Notes: a model not told the origin generated them from the sequence alone. Counted from the stretch's first letter, positions 34,142 to 43,572 are shown. The stretch is DNA of 44,788 bases from Candidatus Poribacteria bacterium (GCA_022828145.1 JAJEJA010000007.1:1-44788), one strand, 5' to 3'. Translations and numbers: made by a program.

Positions 34142-36743
34142 TAATCAGATGCTTGATCAAACTCTGGATATACTTTCAGATAATAATGTTATAGATAAAC
34201 AGATGCCGCAGAGTATTACACAAAATCTGAGTCCTAAATATCCACTCCGAGAGTATCAAATAGAAGCGTTTGCAAGGTTTATTCACTATCAGAAAAAAGG
34301 TATCTCTGGTAACCCCGCACCGAAGCCTTTACACGTATTTTTCAATATGGCAACGGGTAGCGGTAAGACGCTTATTATGGCGGGTTTGATTCTCTATTTA
34401 TATGAACAGGGTTACCGAAATTTTCTCTTTTTTGTGAATGCTGACAATATCATTGAAAAAACAAAAGATAACTTCCTAAATCAAGAGTCAAAAAAATATC
34501 AATTCAATGAAATCATTTATTTGAACGGGGAGCAGGTTTCTATTGATAAGGTAGAGAATTTTGATGGTGTGAATTCGGACAATATCAGTATCTGTTTTAC
34601 GACTATCCAGAAGTTGCACAGCGATTTGAATACAGTAAGAGAGAACGGATTGACTTATGACGATTTTGCAAGAAAGAAGATCGTGTTACTCTCTGATGAA
34701 GCACATCATACTAACGTCTCTACACGGGATCAGATGGATTTACCACTGGAAGAACAAGATCCGTCTTGGGAAAACACCGTTGAAAAGATATTTGTTGCGA
34801 ATGAGCAGAACGTGTTATTGGAATTTTCAGCAACATTTGAAATCAATACCCAGGCAATTGAAGAAAAATATCGTGACAAAATCTTATACCGATACAATTT
34901 GGTGAAATTCCGTAATGACAAATATTCAAAAGACATTTCGATTGTGCGTTCTGCTTTTAATCTCACAGAACGTATGCTACAAGCGATAATTCTCCAATAT
35001 TACAAGAAGATTGTGGCGGATAAGAACGATATATCACTGAAACCTGTTATCTTGTTTAAAAGTAGGACAATACCGGAATCTAAACAGAACAAAACAGAAT
35101 TTCACGTGATAGTAGAGAATCTATCCGAGAACCATATTGACTCAATACGGGAGTCTGAAGTATCCATTATCAAACGTGCTTTTCGCTATTTTGATGATCA
35201 TGGAATTAGTTCGGATGAGGTCGCGCGTTCTCTGAGAGAAGATTTTGATGAAAGATACTGCCTTGCTGTTAATTCTAAAGTGGAGCGTGAGAGTTATCAG
35301 TTGGAGGTCAACAATCTTGAACATAACGCAATTCGGGCAATCTTTGCTGTGCAGATGCTGAGTGAAGGTTGGGATGTGCTTAATCTGTTTGATATCGTGC
35401 GTTGTTATGATTCTGGCAGCACTCAGACAACAACAACTGCGGAAGCACAACTTATTGGTCGGGGTGCGCGTTATTTTCCGTTTACGTTACAAGGGTATGA
35501 CGACAAGTTTAAACGCAAATTTGACAAAGACATGAAGAACGATCTCCGAGTGATTGAAGAACTCCACTATCACAGCAAGGATGAATCATCCTATATCAAC
35601 GAAATAGAAAAAGAATTGAGACAACGCGGGTTATTGGACGAAAAAGTTATCAGAAAAAATGTGAAACGTAAGAAGGCTTTTAAGAAATCTAAACTCTATC
35701 GCCAAGGTTTTATCTGGCTGAATCAACAAGTGGAAAAAGACATGCAACATGTGAACTCATTTGACGATTTAACGGAGTTGCGTGTGAAACAGAAGTTTCA
35801 TGAACATACACTCCCAGCGGGTAGTGGTGCTGCTACAAGGATACTTGACAATAGCGACACTTATGAAATAACGGAACTTGAAACGAAAAATGTACTTCTC
35901 ACAGATATTGAACACAATATTATTCAGGCTGCTATTGCACGTAATCCTTTTTTCAGATTTGACAAACTTACGCGATATTTCCCCAACCTCCGTAAAATGA
36001 AAGTGTTTCGGACTTCGACAGACTATTTGGGCGGGTTAACTATCAAATTCAGAGGGCAAGCAGATCAGTTATTTCAGCTGGATGACTATCCTCGTGAGAA
36101 ACTCAAGGCGTGTTGTGATCTGCTACAGAAAGTTGAATCTGAATTGAAAGATAACTTTACGGAATGTGTAGGCACGACAGATTTTCATAGGGAACCAATT
36201 CAAGATAGATTTGACGATAAAATACTTAAGTTCAGTAAAGGTAATGCGCGTATCAGTCAAAAAAGTCGGAAATTTAATAATCAATTCGTCAAAAAGAAAA
36301 AGTGGCTTGCGTATAACGGTCTTTATGCCACGGATGAGGAACGGGATCTGGTAAAACTAATTGATGAATGGATTAAGAATTTACCAGATGACTACGACGA
36401 AATCTTTCTTGTTCGGAACGAGAGACATTTCAAAATTTTCAATTTTGCGGATGGACGCGCTTTTGAACCGGACTTTGTGCTGTTTCTGCTACAGAAAAAT
36501 GGGGAAACAATCACATATCAACTATTCATTGAACCCAAAGGTGAATTTCTTGAAAAACGGGATGAATGGAAAGAGACGTTTCTGAAAGAGATACAGGAAC
36601 AAGGTATCAGTCATATACTTGTTGATAATCATAAGTATTTCATTCTTGCTGTCGGACAATTTTATAGTAAACAAGTAAGAGATGAATTCAAAGGGAAATT
36701 GAGTGAAATACTGGAGCAGGCGATGGATAATGGAGATGTATAG
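34134..36743 (+). CDS. res: Type III restriction-modification system endonuclease subunit (Res)
   Basis: I choose the ATG at 34134, with GGAG eight bases upstream, over the in-frame ATG at 34119. The 869-residue protein is an SF2 helicase-like translocase: Walker A NMATGSGKTL (about residue 72), DEAH in LLSDEAHH (about 187), SATFE, and the second RecA domain with MLSEGWDVLNLFDIVR and LIGRGARYFPF. The C-terminus carries a PD-(D/E)XK nuclease: EPDFVLFLLQ then LFIEPKGEF (about 777-802). All key residues look intact, so the pair mod-res should work. Confidence 0.95.
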   Translation: MNNNQMLDQTLDILSDNNVIDKQMPQSITQNLSPKYPLREYQIEAFARFIHYQKKGISGNPAPKPLHVFFNMATGSGKTLIMAGLILYLYEQGYRNFLFFVNADNIIEKTKDNFLNQESKKYQFNEIIYLNGEQVSIDKVENFDGVNSDNISICFTTIQKLHSDLNTVRENGLTYDDFARKKIVLLSDEAHHTNVSTRDQMDLPLEEQDPSWENTVEKIFVANEQNVLLEFSATFEINTQAIEEKYRDKILYRYNLVKFRNDKYSKDISIVRSAFNLTERMLQAIILQYYKKIVADKNDISLKPVILFKSRTIPESKQNKTEFHVIVENLSENHIDSIRESEVSIIKRAFRYFDDHGISSDEVARSLREDFDERYCLAVNSKVERESYQLEVNNLEHNAIRAIFAVQMLSEGWDVLNLFDIVRCYDSGSTQTTTTAEAQLIGRGARYFPFTLQGYDDKFKRKFDKDMKNDLRVIEELHYHSKDESSYINEIEKELRQRGLLDEKVIRKNVKRKKAFKKSKLYRQGFIWLNQQVEKDMQHVNSFDDLTELRVKQKFHEHTLPAGSGAATRILDNSDTYEITELETKNVLLTDIEHNIIQAAIARNPFFRFDKLTRYFPNLRKMKVFRTSTDYLGGLTIKFRGQADQLFQLDDYPREKLKACCDLLQKVESELKDNFTECVGTTDFHREPIQDRFDDKILKFSKGNARISQKSRKFNNQFVKKKKWLAYNGLYATDEERDLVKLIDEWIKNLPDDYDEIFLVRNERHFKIFNFADGRAFEPDFVLFLLQKNGETITYQLFIEPKGEFLEKRDEWKETFLKEIQEQGISHILVDNHKYFILAVGQFYSKQVRDEFKGKLSEILEQAMDNGDV

Positions 36744-36838
36744 TGATGGTGGTGAATTAGACACGAAACGACAAATATGGAAACTCCTGGACTTTTGTAA
36801 CCAATACTGTATGAAAACAGATCAATAAAGAAGTAATC

Positions 36839-37777
36839 ATGCAATATCCGATTGATAAGAAAATTAATAAAATACGAGAATTTCTTAACTTCACAAGTCC
36901 ACGAAAAAAGCAGGCATTAATGCAAGATTCTGCTATGTGGTATATGCTTTGTAGTTCTATGGATATAATTGAAGACATGGAAATTGCATTAGAAAGTTAT
37001 CTTGCTGAAGATGCTGATGGCTCTGATTTAGGTAAAAAGTATCTGCTTGTATTTGGGGCATTGCAGACACTCTATGTACAACAAGATGGAGTTAGACATT
37101 TACATGATGGCCTTGATATACCATACACGATGGATCCGTTGATAAAAGATATCAGGGAAATTCGGAATGATGTTGCAGGACACCCAACAAACAGATGTAA
37201 CCATAACAAAACAGCATTTAACTTTATTACACGTATACATCTTGGTATTCATGAGTTTCAACTAACAACAATTGATGAATACGGTAACACCAAGTATATG
37301 GAAATCAACATTCCAGACTTAATTGCTACTCAGCAAAGTGTTTTTCTGGATGTTTTAGAAAATGTGATTAAGCATTTAAAGGAAGAAGAAATGAATCATA
37401 GGAAAAAATTTACAGGTAAGAAATTAGACAATGCTTTTTCAGATGTAACATATCCATTTGAAAAAATATTTGATGCAGTATTAAATGAAAATTCAGCTCA
37501 TGCTACACTTGTTGGAAGTTATGTGGATAGGATCTTAGGATGCTATTTGGCATTTAGGGACGGGTTAAAGGAACGTGGTGAACCAGATGACAACAATTCG
37601 TATGAATACGAACATCTTGAATATACCCTTAAGCATATCAAGGATTATTTTGATAATGTGCAAAAGACTCATGTTCAAGGTAAGGATTTGTATGTATTTG
37701 CTTGCTTTGCTCGGCAAATAATAGATGAATTAAGAGAAACTGCAAGGTTTATTGATGAAAAGTATAATTCAGGATAA
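36839..37777 (+). CDS. HEPN-like protein, possible abortive-infection RNase
   Basis: A 312-residue soluble, mostly helical product directly after res in the same direction. REIRNDVAGHPTNR near residue 112-118 has the R-x5-H spacing of the HEPN active site (RX4-6H), preceded and followed by helices as in that fold. HEPN proteins are RNases in toxin-antitoxin, abortive infection and CRISPR ancillary roles. The second half (ATLVGSYVDRILGCYLAFRDG, YTLKHIKDYFDNVQ) is helical without known motif. The family call rests on one motif plus helical content and neighbourhood. Confidence 0.6.
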   Translation: MQYPIDKKINKIREFLNFTSPRKKQALMQDSAMWYMLCSSMDIIEDMEIALESYLAEDADGSDLGKKYLLVFGALQTLYVQQDGVRHLHDGLDIPYTMDPLIKDIREIRNDVAGHPTNRCNHNKTAFNFITRIHLGIHEFQLTTIDEYGNTKYMEINIPDLIATQQSVFLDVLENVIKHLKEEEMNHRKKFTGKKLDNAFSDVTYPFEKIFDAVLNENSAHATLVGSYVDRILGCYLAFRDGLKERGEPDDNNSYEYEHLEYTLKHIKDYFDNVQKTHVQGKDLYVFACFARQIIDELRETARFIDEKYNSG

Positions 37778-37802
37778 TTCAATAATTTATTTGCTCTTCT
37801 GG

Positions 37803-37867
37803 TGCGGGAATCAACGCCGACTGCGCGTGTGGTATACGGCGGTCGTACCCGGGAGGTCGCTCCTACA
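37803..37867. repeat. Palindromic repeat ending GGGAGGTCGCTCCTACA
   Basis: Its end (GTAGGAGCGAC on the other strand) belongs to the same family as 41911-41980 and 44687-44752; an inner GCCG..CGGC stem is visible. It is diverged and I see only one clear arm. Confidence 0.45.
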
Positions 37868-37905
37868 GAGAAAGAAAATGAATAGAGATAATTGAAAACA
37901 AGTAA

Positions 37906-38028
37906 AGGTCACCAAACAATAAACATTTTCTCTACAGGCATCAACTGTTCAGGACGCAAAGAACTCCTCAAAGACTTTGAAGCACTCTGTATACAGAGGC
38001 AACTCAATATCGACTTCTTCAATGTTAT
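37906..38028 (+). pseudogene. Duplicated, start-less 5' fragment of the P-loop/deoxyribosyltransferase-like gene
   Basis: This stretch repeats 38440-38563 with about 85-90 % identity by eye, including the upstream AGGTCAC. The GTG start of the intact gene is ATA here, so it is not translated as such; the reading frame stays open (NIFSTGINCSGRKELLKDF). The gene at 38040 lies between the two copies. Confidence 0.85.
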
Positions 38029-38039
38029 AGAGGTTTATA

Positions 38040-38417
38040 ATGGAAAAAAGAAAGATTGATTTTGACAAAATATTTGAACAAATTCTGAAGGAAGAAGCAA
38101 AAGGTTCTTCTATAGATTGGTCATTAGTAGATATTAACTGGGTGCATTATGAGGAATTACTATTAAGTCATTTAAGTCCTCCTTCGGGCAAAAAAATGGT
38201 AAAAATGGTAGTTTTAGGATTCAGAAGGGATATTTCTGTGCAAGATATAGAAGGTTGGTTCCGTTCTCATCGTTTTGCATATTGTATTTATTACAAGATC
38301 ACTGACACAGAAACAGAAAATATCGAGAAATTGATGCTTGGTGGTGAAGGAACAATTAAAGAGATGGCAATAAAACTCGGTGAAATATTTAGAATTTTGA
38401 AGTATAATAAGGTTTGA
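38040..38417 (+). CDS. Hypothetical protein (125 aa)
   Basis: A 125-residue product with AGAGG six bases before the ATG. It starts with a charged helical stretch (RKIDFDKIFEQILKEEAKG) and continues as a mixed alpha/beta protein (KMVVLGFRRDISVQDIEGW, FAYCIYYKIT). No known motif or signal peptide. It is bracketed by the two copies of the next gene's 5' end, which suggests that it came with, or caused, a local duplication. Functions near defence genes are possible but not shown. Confidence 0.55.
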   Translation: MEKRKIDFDKIFEQILKEEAKGSSIDWSLVDINWVHYEELLLSHLSPPSGKKMVKMVVLGFRRDISVQDIEGWFRSHRFAYCIYYKITDTETENIEKLMLGGEGTIKEMAIKLGEIFRILKYNKV

Positions 38418-38453
38418 GTATCAGATTTTCAGAATAAGCATAGGTCACAAACA

Positions 38454-39482
38454 GTGAACATTTTCTGTACAGGTATCAGTTGTTCAGGACGCAAAGAACT
38501 CCTCAAAGACTTTGAAGCACTCTGTGTGCAAAGAGAGCTTAATATCGGCTTTTTCAATGTTGGTGATTATATGCACCGTGTTGCTGCGGAATCGCGCGTG
38601 CATTTCACAGAAAAAGTCCTCGATTCAGACCCAGCCGTTTTATCATTAGCACGCCGAACCGCATTCTACGAAATCGCAAGAGACGCAAAATCTTACGAAC
38701 ACGCAATCATAGGTCTACACGCGTGTTTCCGTTGGCGTGGCAGTCTCCTTGAAGGATTCTCATTCAAAGACATTGAAATCATACCACCGGACATGTTCAT
38801 CAACGTAGTGGACAATATCGCAGACATCTACACACGGATGGAAAGAAGCACACAATGGTCTGGTATCAGAAAGGCAGCACTCAACGTCTGGTTAGACGAG
38901 GAGGAATTCCTCACCAGACAACTCGCGCATCTATCAGATAAACCGCATTTCACCGTCGCAAGACAACACGACCTTGCGAACTTCGCTGAGCTTCTCTTTT
39001 CAGATAAACCGAAGTTCTATCTCAGCTATCCAATAACACTGCTAAGAGATACACCAGAAGAGATACAGAAAATACGCAAACTGGGTGAAATACTATCAAA
39101 CAAGTATATCTGCTTTGATCCACTAACGATTAAGGATATGGCACTCGTTACCTCTTCAAGAGCTGATGGTAATGACGAGATGTTAAATGTACCTGAAACG
39201 ATGAGCGAATTGGACGATGACGTAATTGAACAGATCAAAACACGAACCATCTCACGAGATTATCAGTTTGTCCACCAGAGCGATTTTGTCGTTGTCATAT
39301 ATCCTACGGACAAACTATCTCCAGGAGTCTTAAGCGAAATGAACTACGCCACACGTCACAATAAACCGGTCTATGCAGTCTACAGCGAGACGCGAAGCAT
39401 CTTCTTCGAGAATTTATGTGATAAGATTTTTGATACATTTGAGGAGTTAGAGGAGTTTTTGAAGAAAACATACCCATATTGA
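38454..39482 (+). CDS. Two-domain protein: P-loop (adenylate-kinase-like) plus nucleoside deoxyribosyltransferase-like
   Basis: GTG start at 38454; no ATG is available before the fold begins. The first half of 342 residues looks like a small P-loop kinase: NIFCTGISCSGRKELLKDF has a degenerate Walker A (GxxxSGRK), followed by a helical lid region. The second half, from about residue 188, resembles the nucleoside 2-deoxyribosyltransferase/SLOG-like Rossmann fold: PKFYLSYPITLL, then DFVVVIYPTDKLSPGVLSEM and NYATRHNKPVYAVYS, where the Glu of LSEMNYA fits the catalytic/nucleotide-binding position. A role in nucleotide salvage or in nucleotide-signal handling is plausible; I cannot say which. The gene's 5' end is duplicated upstream. 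Confidence 0.65.
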   Translation: MNIFCTGISCSGRKELLKDFEALCVQRELNIGFFNVGDYMHRVAAESRVHFTEKVLDSDPAVLSLARRTAFYEIARDAKSYEHAIIGLHACFRWRGSLLEGFSFKDIEIIPPDMFINVVDNIADIYTRMERSTQWSGIRKAALNVWLDEEEFLTRQLAHLSDKPHFTVARQHDLANFAELLFSDKPKFYLSYPITLLRDTPEEIQKIRKLGEILSNKYICFDPLTIKDMALVTSSRADGNDEMLNVPETMSELDDDVIEQIKTRTISRDYQFVHQSDFVVVIYPTDKLSPGVLSEMNYATRHNKPVYAVYSETRSIFFENLCDKIFDTFEELEEFLKKTYPY

Positions 39483-39629
39483 TAAACATGAAACCCAAGT
39501 TAACGACCTGTGTTTGTTGACAATTTGTTTTGGTTGTTTGCACGTTTATTGGGTTTGAATTATAGACATATCGTCCCTATGGGACTAATGAAACGGACAA
39601 GATGACAAGAAATAGTATTAACGGCATAG

Positions 39630-39715
39630 TTGTAGGTTGGATTGAGGAACGAAACCCAACACGTAATGATTATGTCTATTATGTTGGGTTTCGCTTTGCT
39701 CAACCCAACCTACAA
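39630..39715. repeat. Long palindromic repeat TTGTAGGTTGG..CCAACCTACAA
   Basis: Perfect outer arms (TTGTAGGTTGG 39630-39640; CCAACCTACAA 39705-39715) and inner GAAACCCAACA/TGTTGGGTTTC arms. The loop CACGTAATGATTATGTCTAT matches that of 29085-29182, while the arm bases differ together in the two copies. It occupies the 281-base gap before the RimK-like gene, in which I see no gene. Confidence 0.75.
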
Positions 39716-39763
39716 TCTACTGAAAACTAACAACTGATACTGAATACTGAATACTCTTTTCCT

Positions 39764-40666
39764 ATGAATATTATTATCCTATCCCGCGGACCTGAAAACC
39801 ATTCTACCCGTAGACTCGCGGAAGCCACGGCAAGAGCCGGTCATACCGCCAAAGTCCACGACCCGTTCGGTTTCTACCTTCAGATAGGTGGCAACGGTAC
39901 ACGTATCACTTATGATGGCATCCCCACAGAGAACATTGATGTCGTGATACCACGTCTCAGCGGGGCAACGGCACGATATGGTGGAGAGGTCGTTTCTCAT
40001 TTTGAATGGCTCGGTATCCCAACAGTCAATTCGGCAGATGCCATCTCAGATGCACGAAACAAATTCCGGTCTCTGCGCATCCTCGCACAACACGGATTAC
40101 CCGTACCACCGAGCCTGACTGTCGGTTCCGCTACATTCTTACAAGAGGCTGTTCCGCAATTAGGTGAATACCCATACATCCTAAAACCCTTCTATGGCAC
40201 CCACGGCATCGGCGTGATGTTGTTAGACACACCGACATCGCTCTCCTCAGCAGTAGAGACGATGTGTGATTTGCATAGAGATTATGTCATCCAATCCTTT
40301 ATCGCTGAGGCTGCAGGTGTTGACATTAGAGTCCTTGTCGTCGGTGGAAAAGTAATCGCAGCGATGAAAAGGTCAGCCGTTCAAGGTGAATTCAGAGCAA
40401 ATATACATCAAGGGGCAAACGGTGAAATGCTAACACTATCAGATGAATACAAAAACATCGCTGTTGATGCAGCAAACGCACTGAACCTGGGAATCGCTGG
40501 CGTGGATATACTTGAGACGAAAAATGGACCCGTCATCTTAGAAGTCAATCCATCACCAGGATTTGAGGAGCTGGAGTCTGTTACAAAAATGGACATTGCA
40601 AAGACTATGATTGAATATGCAGTGCAATTAGCAGAAAATCATTCTCAAGAAAGTATAGGTAATTAA
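39764..40666 (+). CDS. RimK-type ATP-grasp ligase
   Basis: A 300-residue ATP-grasp protein of the RimK (ribosomal protein S6 glutamate ligase) family in length and motif order: a small N-terminal domain (VVIPRLSGATARYG), then NSADAISDARNKFRSLRIL, the ATP lysine strand in YPYILKPFYGTHGIGVML, and the metal-binding ILEVNPSPGFEELE. RimK-type enzymes form peptide-like bonds between an acid and an amine, on S6, lysine-biosynthesis carrier proteins (LysX) or coenzyme F420. A second copy for a special substrate is possible, as the next gene is a glycosyltransferase starting immediately after the stop. Confidence 0.9.
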   Translation: MNIIILSRGPENHSTRRLAEATARAGHTAKVHDPFGFYLQIGGNGTRITYDGIPTENIDVVIPRLSGATARYGGEVVSHFEWLGIPTVNSADAISDARNKFRSLRILAQHGLPVPPSLTVGSATFLQEAVPQLGEYPYILKPFYGTHGIGVMLLDTPTSLSSAVETMCDLHRDYVIQSFIAEAAGVDIRVLVVGGKVIAAMKRSAVQGEFRANIHQGANGEMLTLSDEYKNIAVDAANALNLGIAGVDILETKNGPVILEVNPSPGFEELESVTKMDIAKTMIEYAVQLAENHSQESIGN

Positions 40667-41869
40667 TTGACTTCCCAGCAACTGAAAATCTTAATGTTCA
40701 ATCATGAATTTCCTCCAATTGGGGGTGGCGGCGGACAAGTTAGTTATTTCTTGGGTAAACACTTCGCGGCAGCAGAACACGACATACATCTGATTACATC
40801 ACAATTTCGGGATTGCGCGCGTCGTGAAATCGTAGATGGCATAAATGTGCATCGCGTACGTGCCCTACGTAAAAGTCCAAATGTCTGTGCAGTCCACGAA
40901 ATGTTGACGTATGCAATCAGTTCAAGTCTCTACGGGTTGAAATTCGCAAAACATTTCAACCCCGATATTGTTCAAGTCTTTTTTGGTATACCGGCAGGAG
41001 GCGGAGCATATCTCCTACAGAAACGTAGGAACATACCCTACACCATATTTTTGGGAGGCAGAGATGTCCCACGTCCCGACCCAGATCCACCTTACTACCG
41101 TTGGTTATATCTGTTGCTAAAACCCATCATTCGTGCAATTTGGGACAACGCTGCTGCAGTTGTTTCATGTAGTGACGGTTTACGCGATTTAGCACATGAA
41201 ACAGACCCGACTCTTAACATTGAGGGGATCCCTGACGGTGTAGACTTAGAAACCTTTGCACCAACACAGCGAAAGGCACATCCTGACACAGTACGTTGTC
41301 TCGCTATCGGACGTCTCATTCCACGTAAGGGATTTCAGTTCCTCATTCGGGCACTTCCGAAGATACTTGATAAGGTCTCACACAACTTTGCGTTGGAAAT
41401 AGTCGGAGATGGTCCCTATAAGAATGAACTCGTAGAATTAGCAGAAAACCTTGGGGTATCGTCATACATCCATTTTGCTGGGACGGTACCCTATTCAGCA
41501 ATCCCTCAACAGACGACGACTGATGAAGTATTGCTACCACAGAAGTATCGTGAAGCAGACATCTTCATCTTACCCTCGTTGGCTGAAGGTATGCCGCTTG
41601 TGGTTTTAGAGGCAATGGGGACAGGACTCCCAATCATTGCCAGTCGGGTGCAAGGCATCGCTGAGCTTGTTGAAGAAAACGTCAACGGTGCTGTGTTCGA
41701 TCCGGGTGATGTGGATGAACTTGCTGAATGCCTGATAAAGTTAATAAACACAGGTGAAAAACGTATTGAGATGGGGAACGCAAGCATCAAAAAGGTAAAA
41801 CCTTACGACTGGAAAAACATAGCGGACGCATATCTCAAACTTTATGCGGATATACTCTCATCTGGTTGA
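40667..41869 (+). CDS. Glycosyltransferase family 4
   Basis: Starts with a TTG directly after the RimK-like stop; an ATG at 40694 (MFNHEFPP) is an alternative start. The 400-residue protein is a GT-B enzyme: MFNHEFPPIGGGGGQVSYF at the N-terminus (glycine-rich acceptor-side loop), the link ...AIGRLIPRKGFQFLIRAL, and the EX7E motif in PSLAEGMPLVVLEAMGTG with AELVEENVNGAVFDPGD. GT4 enzymes are retaining transferases that act on lipids, polysaccharides or small molecules. No membrane segment. Translation is likely coupled to the ATP-grasp gene. Confidence 0.9.
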   Translation: MTSQQLKILMFNHEFPPIGGGGGQVSYFLGKHFAAAEHDIHLITSQFRDCARREIVDGINVHRVRALRKSPNVCAVHEMLTYAISSSLYGLKFAKHFNPDIVQVFFGIPAGGGAYLLQKRRNIPYTIFLGGRDVPRPDPDPPYYRWLYLLLKPIIRAIWDNAAAVVSCSDGLRDLAHETDPTLNIEGIPDGVDLETFAPTQRKAHPDTVRCLAIGRLIPRKGFQFLIRALPKILDKVSHNFALEIVGDGPYKNELVELAENLGVSSYIHFAGTVPYSAIPQQTTTDEVLLPQKYREADIFILPSLAEGMPLVVLEAMGTGLPIIASRVQGIAELVEENVNGAVFDPGDVDELAECLIKLINTGEKRIEMGNASIKKVKPYDWKNIADAYLKLYADILSSG

Positions 41870-41910
41870 ATGTAGTGCATGGTCAAGTGCTAATTGATGG
41901 GTTTGAAAGG

Positions 41911-41980
41911 GTCGGGAATCGGAGTTCCCTCCTACCATAAGCAGTCCATCGGTAGGAGCGATCTCCGAATCGCGACCTAC
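41911..41980. repeat. Inverted-repeat pair of the GTAGGAGCGATCTCCGAATCGCGAC family
   Basis: GTCGGGAATCGGAGTTCCCTCC at 41911 and the reverse arm GGTAGGAGCGATCTCCGAAT at 41951 form a long imperfect stem. Part of the gap 41870-42047, which shows no gene. Confidence 0.65.
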
Positions 41981-42047
41981 AATAATGTGTTGACAGAACA
42001 GTAGGATCATTGAGTCAATCGTATGCGAATAAGAGGAGAAATGTTAC

Positions 42048-43523
42048 ATGTTGCCAATAAAAATTCTCGCAATAGGTGCAGGCGGACTACAACGCGCCTT
42101 AACACACCAATTTGTCCATATTCTTAATGAACGGAATCTCTACAACGGCGGGATATTCGTCGGACAACCACGCGGTAGCGAAAAAGCGGACGCATTCAAC
42201 ACACAAAATGGCGTCTATCATGTTGTCACTTTTGACCTAAACGGTATTCATGACGTTCAACAGATTACGAGTGTCGTTGGCGCAACAACGCTTGCCACAG
42301 AAGCAGGACGCGAGCAGCTCTACACACAAACTGATAATCCGTTAGACCTAATACTAATTGGTGTAACTGAAGCAGGAATCGCAAAAGGTGAACTGGCGAT
42401 GGATGTATTAGATGAATCCCTTCATCGCTACTATATCAATCACGGTCAAGACGCAACCCTCACCGTCATCAATACCGACAATCTAAGAAATAATGGAGAT
42501 GTCATCAGGGACATACTGACAAACGAGTATCCGAAACGGAATGACGACTATGAATATTGGCTAAAGACTAACGTAAGTTTCCTCAACGAAATGGGAGATC
42601 GGTTGGTACCGCAAGTCTACGCAGTGCCTGATGAGATTAAGGAGACAGCACAAGCACAGATTGACGGTTCGGATGCGTTGATAACTTATGCAGAACAGAT
42701 GCCAGCAACACCATTCATCTTAGAAGACTTAGAGAACAGTCTACGCGTCCCGTTTGGTGAACTGGATGACTTTGGTGTTGTCGTAAGTCGAGAGTCCATT
42801 GAACCTTATCACGATTGGAAACTCTTATTGGTAAATTCCGTGCATGTGCCGGGAATTACGCATAAAGGTTTTCTCTCTGGAATTGACTATGTGAACGAGG
42901 CAGCATCACATCCGGTATACTCACCGCATCTGGAGCGGTTAATGAGCGGATATGCTGACATTGTAGCTGCGGATATTCCGATAGAAGGTAAAAGTGCACA
43001 TGCATATACACAAGAGTTCATTGATAGAATCCGTAAGGTCAAAGACGACAACGCACGGATCAACATCATTGAGACAGTGAAACTCCGCGAACGTGCTGCA
43101 GACATCGTCCGATCACTGAACTACAGTCGCAGCACAGAACTTTTCAAAGCCGACTTTGCGTATTCCTTTGCCACAGTCCTCCGTTTTCTCACACCGCACA
43201 CAATATCAGGTGACGACTACCGAGGTATCACCGACACTGGCACAGAATACGAAATCCGAGACCCTGACCGCACAATACAGGAAGTATTGAATGGTGCCTT
43301 TGGAGCAGACTTGAGCAACATCACAAACCGTCTTGATACTATCTTTTCAGATGCAACCCTATGGTCACCTCAGACCGCAGTACCCGACAACGCACTCAAT
43401 CAGAATCAGGATTTCTGCAAACGCGTCGCACAGTTTTATCATGAATTAGTGAACGGGAAAACATGTCTTGAGGTTTTAGAAAGTATCAATATAACTTTCA
43501 GGTCGGTAGGTTCGGTTTTCTAA
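42048..43523 (+). CDS. Mannitol dehydrogenase / tagaturonate reductase family oxidoreductase
   Basis: Start preceded by AGAGGAGAAA. The 491-residue protein has an N-terminal Rossmann fold (LAIGAGGLQRALTHQF) and a central NTDNLRNNGD that corresponds to the family's NxDNxxxNG, followed by the substrate-binding part with DDFGVVVSRESIEPYHDWKL and VPGITHKGFLSG, where the conserved Lys and His residues of polyol-specific long-chain dehydrogenases lie. The C-terminal helical domain ends unusually: the last residues (FRSVGSVF) and the stop codon are read from a palindromic repeat that begins at about 43500. The natural C-terminus was probably replaced. Members reduce or oxidise sugar acids and polyols; the substrate is undefined. 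Confidence 0.85.
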   Translation: MLPIKILAIGAGGLQRALTHQFVHILNERNLYNGGIFVGQPRGSEKADAFNTQNGVYHVVTFDLNGIHDVQQITSVVGATTLATEAGREQLYTQTDNPLDLILIGVTEAGIAKGELAMDVLDESLHRYYINHGQDATLTVINTDNLRNNGDVIRDILTNEYPKRNDDYEYWLKTNVSFLNEMGDRLVPQVYAVPDEIKETAQAQIDGSDALITYAEQMPATPFILEDLENSLRVPFGELDDFGVVVSRESIEPYHDWKLLLVNSVHVPGITHKGFLSGIDYVNEAASHPVYSPHLERLMSGYADIVAADIPIEGKSAHAYTQEFIDRIRKVKDDNARINIIETVKLRERAADIVRSLNYSRSTELFKADFAYSFATVLRFLTPHTISGDDYRGITDTGTEYEIRDPDRTIQEVLNGAFGADLSNITNRLDTIFSDATLWSPQTAVPDNALNQNQDFCKRVAQFYHELVNGKTCLEVLESINITFRSVGSVF

Positions 43524-43568
43524 CCGAACCTACCGGCCTGGGAAAATCAGATTTATCAAACTCACGTT
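43500..43568. repeat. Palindromic repeat sharing an end with the MITE-like element at 21390
   Basis: GGTAGGTTCGGTT at 43506-43518 pairs with AACCGAACCTACC at 43522-43534; GGCCTGGGAAAATCAGATTT and TATCAAACTCACGTT follow and match the 21390 end in reverse. It overlaps the last codons of the preceding gene and lies four bases from the stop of the next. Confidence 0.75.
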
Positions 43569-43572
43569 CCTA

